From positions 4,030,001-4,094,000 of the forward strand of contig JAQGEQ010000071.1 of the NCBI GenBank assembly GCA_034620365.1: a stretch of 64,000 nucleotides of DNA, in the 5' to 3' direction. Positions 56,115-64,000 of the stretch are shown here, piece by piece. Source of the DNA: Pegea sp. RAD2-039 (Eukaryota; Chordata; Thaliacea; Salpida; Salpidae). The position numbers were made by a program, and so were the translations under genes. Position 1 is the first letter of the stretch. Every line of letters begins with the position of its first letter. The notes beneath the pieces were generated by a model. The model saw nothing but the letters and a program-made list of their open reading frames with translations. It had not been told where the DNA came from and made no database searches.

Positions 56115-58433
56115 ATTTCTTACGTAGATATGATAATTATTACAAAATACTCAGACCTAAAAACAGTTGAAAGATTTTATTAAATTAGCTGCTACTAAAA
56201 AACTTTTTAATCTTAGGAAAGCAATTTATAAAACAACTAAACACTTTTTAGTTAATATAATTGATTATATACAAAAAGCTTTTAAGAGATTTATAATTAG
56301 TGATATAAGAATGTTTATGTTTGAAGTTAGTTAGAAGAAAAAGCTTTATATTTTAGTATATTATAAAAATACTATGACTGATATAAAAAAATAAATTTTA
56401 TTATTTAAACTTTATTTTATTCAATGCATATGTCAAATTATACTCTTCTTATAACAGGCACTGACTTTTTGATCCGTTTGTACTCTAAGATTTATTTGCA
56501 AAACAAGTTATTAATGACTTGGTGTTGTTGGTCAAGAAGTTTTTATAAATCAATGTGCTAGAAGCAGGTTAGTCCTCAGCACCTTCAAACACCAAGCACA
56601 AAACTTGTTTGTAAGACAAGTTATTAATGACTTAGTGTTGTTGGTTGAGAAGTTTTTACAAGTTAAGGTGCTAGCAAAGGAGCGGAGTTTTACATAAAGA
56701 TCAAGTGATGAAGAATAATTATTCAAAATTTTAAGAAGGACCAACTATGTGCCCTACTTAGTACTTATTGCTCTTATAGCAAGCACTAAACAGTATGACT
56801 GGAGAAAAATAATGAAATATTCTTAATATAGTTTAATATAATCAATACATAAAAATAGGAAGACTGAAGACTATGTATTTAGTATTTTATATAGGTTATA
56901 TGATCATTTAAATAAAACTTAAGTTTATATCAGTTATGAATCAAAAGTACAAAATAAATGGAGAAAATGAAGAAACTGATAGTATCTATTCTAAACAAAA
57001 TTATTAAAATCATATTTTTTCAAACATAATTTTAAAATATAAATTATTAATTAAATAATTTTGTTTAATAAATAAAAGTTATAATTATATGATTAACTCA
57101 TATAAAAACATTTCTTGATATTTTATGTTAATAACACAACATTAAAATTATACATTTTTTGAAATATTATATAAATGAAATATAAATGACATGACCAAAA
57201 TAATACAATGAATCATAAATTATATAACAATGTTCAAATTATTATTGAATCAAATAACTTACATTGTAACAAAGTTTATATAATTAAATAATTGAATAAT
57301 GATTTAAATTAAACATTCTAATAACTTATATAAAATACATACATGATAACAATTACAACAATATTATAGTGATCAAAATAAGACTGGGCATTTTTTAATA
57401 ACAATTTATGTTATCAACAGTTAACTTTGTAAGCAAGTAACAATTTGTTTGATAAACCTTAAAGACTTATTTAGATAAAGCTTTATTTTAAAAACTATTT
57501 GTTTTATAAAAACAGATTTCAGAAATTTAGAAAAATAAGATTTTTAAATTAAACTTGACAAAAAATGTTAGATTTTTAACGGTTTAAAGTTTTAAAAGTC
57601 AAAAACAATTTAATAGAATAAAAAATAAAGTTGATGAACATTTAAAAAATAGTTATCCAAAATTCCAAGAGATAAATTAAATAATTAAAAATAAATTAAA
57701 AAGTAAACAGCTTGGCTAAAACGTAACTTTAAAAAAATAACATTAAGATGAAAAAAAGTTAAAATTTAATTCGAACAATTCAATTTCAAATAAAAATAAA
57801 TTTCAAGTTATTTCAAATAAAGGACTTGAATATTTTATTAATTTTACAAAGGTAAGATTAGAGAGAGTTTAATAAAAGTCACATTAAACATTATTTGTGA
57901 TTTTTGGTAGAAATATGAAAGGTTATAGTCCCGTGAACTTACCAAAACAAACTAATGATGCAATTTACTAAATTTACCAATATTTGTATAATTTATACAA
58001 ATGCACAAATTGGCATTAAACCGATAATTTTACAATAAAACTCTATTGGTTCTTGTTGATAAAACCATATCAGTAATAACAGCTCATAAACAAAACTTAG
58101 ATTGAAAAAACATTAACTTTTCCAACCAACAACGATTTATTGGAAATATACAGACAACTAGATGCTACTCAGTCATTTTGATTAAAGAATAAGACAAAAT
58201 TCTTTATGATAGTACCATTACATACTTATTCACATTACAATTTATTATATTATAATTTTTCTTAAAATTTTGTCAGTTTTTTAGTTGGTTAACTAAGCTT
58301 AGTTCATTTAAGAAGTTTTCTCCAGATTGTTTTGTTGATGTACATAATAGATATTCGTTATTTTGTATATTTTAGTCTATATAAGATATTTTGTAAAATT
58401 ATTTTTATTCATTACAACAAATGCAAAGGATCG
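56115..58433. other. AT-rich intergenic stretch with one direct repeat
   Basis: No gene supported. Apart from the repeat pair at 56.5-56.7 kb it is AT-rich unique DNA with scattered short A/T tracts. Confidence 0.55.
56499..56676. repeat. Imperfect direct repeat, ~65 bp, 113 bp apart
   Basis: Copy 1 (56499-56565) and copy 2 (56612-56676) share ACAAGTTATTAATGACTT then GTGTTGTTGG, AGAAGTTTTTA and GTGCTAG with few changes. Just before copy 2 is a short inverted repeat, AACTTGT-7 bases-ACAAGTT. It may be a decayed mobile element, family unknown. Confidence 0.75.
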
Positions 58434-59471
58434 TGCCTGAATAGAGCACCTCTCGCTGACATACATTCCAAAATAATACCTGTTAAGTTAGAAATATCGA
58501 AAGAAAAAGATGTAACACATTACATTTCAGTACTCTTCAAAGTATTTAACAGTGAACAATTACATAGAATGTAAATAATATAAAAAGAAAAAAATCACAG
58601 TTGATAAAAGAAAAGGTTATAATATTATAACGGTTCAACTTCTACTTGAACAACACGAGTGATTCTGATATGACAATGTCTGATGGTAGCTGGCTCCAAG
58701 TACTAATTGTGCGGTATAAAAAAAAAATTATTGTGACTAACGTACCAGATGAGGCGGTCTTTGAAAATTTAAGTAGTGTTGTCTGTGTTGATGTATCTTG
58801 AGGGAAGGACTAATAGAAAAGAAAGCATCGAATTTAAGGTCAACTAAATTGTGGATGATTTTAAAATAAGAATTAAATCGTACTTAATCCGTCGAATTTC
58901 CAAAGTATCTAAATTTAAGAAGCAAAGACGATGTTTATAGCACTGACATTGTATTCAAGAATTGAACGTACATAAAATTTGAAGATATTGATAAAGAAGT
59001 ATGAATTTAAGTTAGAGTTAAAAGTCTTTCTTATGAGGTAAACAATATTGATTGATTTTCCAAAGATTTTGGAAATATAATTGTGCCATTTAAAGTCAGA
59101 TGAAAAAGGGTAATGCCAAGGTCTAGGACCGAAGGTATTTGTGGAATAATAAATCCATTGATGGAATATTGGCTTAAGGAGCTTGCAGCTGGCTTACGGG
59201 AGAAAGTTATAAGTTCAGAATTTGTTGGCTGAATTCTGAGCTGCCAGTTCGTAGACCAGTTTTCTGCAGTGTGTAGTGCAGTTTGAAGTTTTGAAGGATA
59301 GTTAGATAATATCTTAATGTCATCTGCATACACAAACACACTGACATCATCTACTGGTACTAGTCTTCTGATGAGGTCTTCAATGAAAATTAAAAAGAGA
59401 AGCGGACCCAGAACGGAACCCTGAGGAACGCCACTAAGGACTTGGACTAGGAGCAGATAAAGATTTTTCAA
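58434..59471 (-). mobile_element. 5'-truncated LINE (CR1/Jockey-like), reverse transcriptase C-terminal half
   Basis: The minus strand from 59471 reads VLSGVPQGSVLGPLLFLIFI, then VFVYADDIKILSNYPSKL (intact YADD), then ENWSTNWQLRIQP. Further down it reads YVRSILEYNVSAINIVF and ends near 58720-58620 with SQLPSDIVISESLVLF. The 3' end at about 58434 matches the inverted copy at 23.36 kb. The first RT blocks are missing (5' truncation typical of target-primed insertion), and stops occur after the palm region. It is therefore dead, though it retains the catalytic Asp pair. Confidence 0.82.
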
Positions 59472-62400
59472 TACTTATTTATATTATTCAAACTTATTTC
59501 CAATATACAAAATATATAAACTGTTGAAGCCATGGGTACTACCTATAAGCCTCAATAGTCTACCGGCAGCTAACATGTATATCTACCTAAAAAAAGCGGT
59601 TTATTAATGTTAAAATTGTATAGCAAAATAAGTCTAACAGTACTTTGATTTCTGTTAAACTTAAGTAGAGCCATCGAACAAAGGCGGCCTACACCGCTTT
59701 CTACAGTAGGTCTCATTGTAAAATAGTTACCCAATATCTATGTCTATATATATCTTTGCTACTACAATATGTAATAATGAAATTGTTGATAAATGTAAAG
59801 AGGTATAGAAGTTTCAAGATCGACATTATTTTTGTAAATTTCATGTCAAACGTGTTAGACATGTACAGGTCTATAGTTTGTATGAATACAAAGATGAAAA
59901 CTAAGATAAGTTATCTTTTAGTGATTAAAGTTTACTTACCATAGTAGGAAGAAGTGAAGTTAAAAAGATAAAGTTAAAAGCATACACCAAATAAATCTAT
60001 TTTTTTAATTTTAATGTTTTTAATAACTTTTACTGCAAAATCTAACTAAGCGTTATCAACTCTAAACTTTATTATATTATTATTATACTATAACTAATAT
60101 TCTGCTCCTTCAACGTAGCACTTTTGTTATGAAAGTTTTTATGCTGAAGAACCTCATCGGAAGCTTCATGAGGTGTCATGACAGCTGACTCCATATAAAG
60201 GAGATTTCAATTTTTTGTTGATTATTTTACAACCGATTGAGGAAAAGACAAATTGCTTTTTCTTTACAATGAATGTTTAAATTCTTGGTTTTGAAAAAGA
60301 TTTTTAGTAAATATAATAAAAATGAATTTTTATATAGTGTAAGGCGACTAACGCAATGATAAATATATTAAAGATACGCACTATCTACCACCAAGCCTAT
60401 TATCGAAAGTCAACCGTATATACGATAGTTACGTTCAACACATTTACGTCAGCGGCAAAATACATTTCAAATATACCACAGTAATGAAATATACTTTTTT
60501 GAATTTAACTATATAATAATTATGAAAAATTGTCTACATACTTCATAAGTATCTTCACATTAAAAACTAAACGATTTTCATTTAGGGAAAGTTGAACTGG
60601 AGTGTTTAAAAGACGTTTGCTTTTTCTAGCCAAATAAATTAATGGTGTGTGGATAGAAGAATGTGAAATTTTTAGAAAAACCTTTTTTGTTTTGTCTTTT
60701 TTATATAAAATATTGATCATATATATTTGTAATAGATATGAATACAATTAATAGTTACGTTTTCAAAGTGAAAAGTCAGCAAAAATATTTGTGACATTAG
60801 CAGTATTTTCATGATATTATTGTTTATTTTTAAAAACACTTGCGCTGGTTAATAACTAACCTCAAGTAATTTAAAAGCATCAAGTTAACAGTCAATTTAT
60901 ATATAATATCCAGTTTACTAACACACTGCAAATAGTGTACAAAATTGCTGACGTTTTAAACCAGACTGATCTTGTTATAAATAAATTAAAGCATTTTTTC
61001 ATTCATATAAAATATAATAAGGCGCATATTAATCGCTTAAAATATATTCTTCAAAGCCATTTCTACAGAAGCCATTTTAGCAACAAGGGTTTACGTTTGA
61101 TTGCTTAGACTGTGGAAACGGTTAATTGATGCAGATAAATCTAAAAAATGAGAACTTTTCTTGAATATTGATTTTTTTAAGTATAAGATATAAATAAAAA
61201 TATAAAAGAGATTGTGATTTTTTATGAGTGTTTGCTAACATTTATCAATATTTGGATTTTTCCTAAAGTTTGAGGCAATTTCTTGTCAGCTTTTTGTAAC
61301 CAGTAAGTTTTGAAAAAAATTTTAACTTATTCAGCACTTAAAACGATATGTGATGCCATTCTTAGTATGAGCCTTGATACTTTTAAATGTTTAGAGTATT
61401 CATTTACTTCAAAAGTATTTGAATTATTGAAAAATGGAAAGTACGAATATAAGTTACTTCTTTATTTTTGGCTTCTTTATGTTTATAATCTTTTAAGCAA
61501 GCAAAAGATACCTAATTATATTTTTCAAGCTTATAAATCAATAGAAAGATATTTATTCAGTCTTTAATACTAAAAATAGTTTATAAAAAACTTTAAAAGA
61601 TATCGTATAAAACTTTCTAGATATTCAACAACTTTATATAAGATTGTTTATATTTGATCTAGCTTTTAATCAAGATGACGTAATCAGTTATCTGCATGGT
61701 AAAAATATTTTCACTTAAAAATCAATTACTTCTAATAGTTTTTCGAAAATTTTTCAAGTGAAAAATTAAAAATTTTACTATTTGATTTGCTCAAATGAAT
61801 ATTTTTCAACAAAACAAACTCATTCAAGTAAAGTATGTTTGATTAGTCCCACGATAATAACGAATGGTTTTATCAATGGTAGTATTATTTTATCAGTAAT
61901 TTATTTGAAAGTTTTAACGACTCTCTTATATGACGTTTTTGAAGGTCTTACCCACTATTACATCCAAGTAAGAAATTTATGGAATAAATGCCAAGCGCAT
62001 ATAAACTAAGAATACATTTTTTAAATTGTAAAGGTCGAGTTATAAACTTATCGCGTAAAAAAGTAATCAAAAGCAGAAGTTTCAATTTTTGGAGACAGTT
62101 GTTTCAAATTTTTAGTAAAATATTTAAAATTCCTATAAAGTGATAATAAATCAAATCAATTATGCTTTTTAACAAAGTTTCTCAAACATGACGTTACTTT
62201 CATGATCTTATATATCTATGTCGGTTGTATCTGACTTACTTAAACGCAATTGACCACAAAATGTTATAAATTATTCAGTGAATGAAATAAAAGGACAGAT
62301 AAAACAGTTTGTTCATCTCAAGTTGCACTTAAAGACATTTATTTACTTCTATCTATAAGCTAGCAAATTGTAAATTTATTATATTGTAGATCTTTAAAAA

Positions 62401-63088
62401 GATTGATGGATTCTTGTGTTTATATTATTATATATGTTGAAAATATTTATTAATATTTATAATTAAACTTTAGTAGAATTTTTGTTAGTTTTAGTTTTGT
62501 TCTATTTATTTTATCTTAAAAAAGATAAATATTTATTTGTGATTGTAACTTGTTAGGTACAAAAAAATTTCAAACTATTGCTAAAAGTTTGTTTCTAAAG
62601 TTTTTAAATAAAGTTTAATTCTCATCTTTCAGATTTCAATTCGTAGCCAGAGTAAAAACAAACTTTCAATTCTAAAAAGAATATCAAAATAGCAAGTTTT
62701 TTTTAAAGGTTTGTTGACAGAAAAATTAGTCAAGTAAGGTTTGGCAGAGAGAAATCGTTTGACCTTGTAAAAAGACAAATATGTGGTTTATTAAACTAAT
62801 ACTTACCTGAACAATACATCAGTAAGTATACGAGTAAAACGTAATCAGTCTTATCTACTTTAAAATTTAACTTTAAATAATTAGGAAATCTTATCTTTTA
62901 TAATAGTGTGTATACTTCAAACTTTGGGTTTTTGACTAATCCTTTTTTGCTTAAATCTAAACTTTTGTGCAGTTTTATTTAATTTGTTTTTCTCTAAACT
63001 AATAATCTTGAAAATTATTTATCTAAAATTAATAATAATTTTTTACAATGAAGGTTAATAAGTAAGAGTTTTATTATTTTTCAATAAA
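59472..63088. other. AT-rich intergenic stretch
   Basis: No supported gene. A reading frame at 61310-61567 lacks an ATG start and has low-complexity Leu/Tyr/Lys composition. The part at 59.5-59.72 kb is GC-richer and may be more LINE or repeat sequence, not identified. The DDAH promoter should lie at the right end. Confidence 0.5.
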
Positions 63089-63942
63089 ATGAGTTTCTTT
63101 GCTTACAAATCGGTGATAATGAGAGGCATTCCAAACAGCTTAGCTGCTGAAGCTTTACGAATGGAAGACAGTGAAGTTGATCTTTCAAGAGCCAAACTTC
63201 AACATGAAAACTATAAAAAAGTCGTCTGGTGAGTTCCATCAAGTTTATTAACTTGTTGGTGATTTGTTGCTCGCTTTCAGTGATTTTGGCTTGAGACTTT
63301 TATACATGGAGCCGGATGAGAATCTTCCTGATTGTGTCTTTGTGGAAGATCCAGTTGTGGTAGTTGGTAATCATGCTGTGGTATCTACTCTAGGACATGC
63401 TAATCGTAGGAATGAGGTAAAAAGACACAGTTTTTTGGATGAGAAATTTCTATTTTACTAATTATTTTCTTTTTCATAGAAAACTGAAATGGTGAAATGC
63501 TTAGAAAAGATCCCCGACTTGAAGATTTCTGACATGAATGAAATTGACTGTGATGCGCGGTTAGACGGAGGCGACGTTCTTTATACTGGTATCTATTAAA
63601 ATTTCAGTTCCTTAAATAACAAGAAAAATCTAAACTGAAACACTCTTATTCAACGAAATAAGAAACCTAATATTCATCATCATTAAACAAACTAAACCAA
63701 AAGATCTGTGAGAAATCTGCTCAATTGTTTTTATTTTTTCTTAGGCTATGAAATGTTTGTTGGTATAAGCTCACGAACAAATATGGCAGCAATAAAAGTA
63801 TTAGAAAGTTGCTTTGATGGATTAACGATCCATGCTATACCAGTTGAGTCTGGGCTGCATTTGAAAAGTGTTCTGTCACTGGCTTGTGTGGACACGATAC
63901 TATGTTGTGTCCAGAATGAAAATTCGATCAAAATAGTCCAGG
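63089..63942 (+). CDS. DDAH1: Dimethylarginine dimethylaminohydrolase, N-terminal two-thirds (cut by window edge)
   Basis: Hydrolyses asymmetric methylarginines to citrulline and so controls nitric-oxide synthase inhibition. Exons: 63089-63228, about 63281-63416, 63480-63587, 63745-63942. The frame reads VIMRGIPNSLAAEALRM, LPDCVFVEDPVVVVGNHAVV, DARLDGGDVLYTGYEMFVGI, SSRTNMAAIKV and SGLHLKSVLSLACVDTIL. The LDGGDVL substrate loop and the catalytic His in GLHLKS are present. The nucleophile Cys lies in the missing C-terminus. All four exon joins are in phase. DDAH1 versus DDAH2 cannot be separated; invertebrate single-copy genes are usually named DDAH1. Confidence 0.94.
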
Positions 63943-64000
63943 TATAGATATTGAAAATAAGTAAACTTTTATCTGATAATCTTTAGATAGTTTTAAAATT

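Noticed and set aside
58332-58574. 80-codon plus-strand ORF
   Set aside because: Overlaps the 3' end of the minus-strand LINE and is antisense to it.
61310-61567. 85-codon plus-strand ORF
   Set aside because: No ATG at its start, Leu/Tyr/Lys-rich composition expected from AT-rich DNA, no recognisable motif or splice context.

Overview
The window is animal nuclear DNA. It is AT-rich, its genes are split by GT-AG introns (many only 45-60 nt), and it holds a typical metazoan gene set: NPC1, ABCB transporter, F-spondin, a PHF20-type chromatin reader, TTLL12, MRG15, TBCC, Rab escort protein, HGS and DDAH. All three stop codons are used in the standard way. The short introns and compact genes fit an early-branching or small-genome invertebrate such as a sponge or placozoan, but I cannot fix the phylum from this sequence.

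Layout. 1-1,734 (-): the start of a secreted or membrane fibronectin-III protein that runs off the left edge. 3,263-9,032 (-): NPC1. 11,913-17,455 (-): a full ABCB/P-glycoprotein. 17,984-21,461 (-): F-spondin with six thrombospondin repeats. 22.4-23.4 kb: decayed LINE pieces, including a perfect 138-bp tandem duplication. 25,109-34,161 (+): a PHF20-like chromatin protein whose reading frame appears to carry a pogo/Tigger-type transposase (HTH plus DDE) between two sets of Tudor domains. 36,225-39,899 (+): TTLL12, with a small membrane-protein ORF nested on the opposite strand in its last intron. 42.7-43.7 and 47.3-48.2 kb (+): two nearly intronless MRG15 copies separated by a retroelement graveyard. 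48,366-49,455 (+): TBCC. 49,718-53,174 (-): Rab escort protein. 53,973-56,114 (-): intronless HGS. 58.4-59.5 kb (-): truncated LINE. 63,089-end (+): DDAH, cut by the window edge.

Shared themes are endosome/lysosome traffic (NPC1, HGS, Rab escort protein), tubulin handling (TTLL12, TBCC) and acetylation-linked chromatin reading (the PHF20-like protein and MRG15). These are separate genes, not one pathway.

Two observations stand out. First, the PHF20-pogo fusion: every splice junction I could trace keeps one frame from a five-codon first exon through the Tudor pair, the transposase and on into Tudor, AT-hook, C2H2 and a damaged PHD. Second, a small vocabulary of palindromes (TGACGTCA, about 38 copies by eye; GTTGCC-type X-boxes; CACGTG) saturates GC-richer patches and is present in almost every ~50-nt intron there, while the AT-rich genes of the same window lack it.
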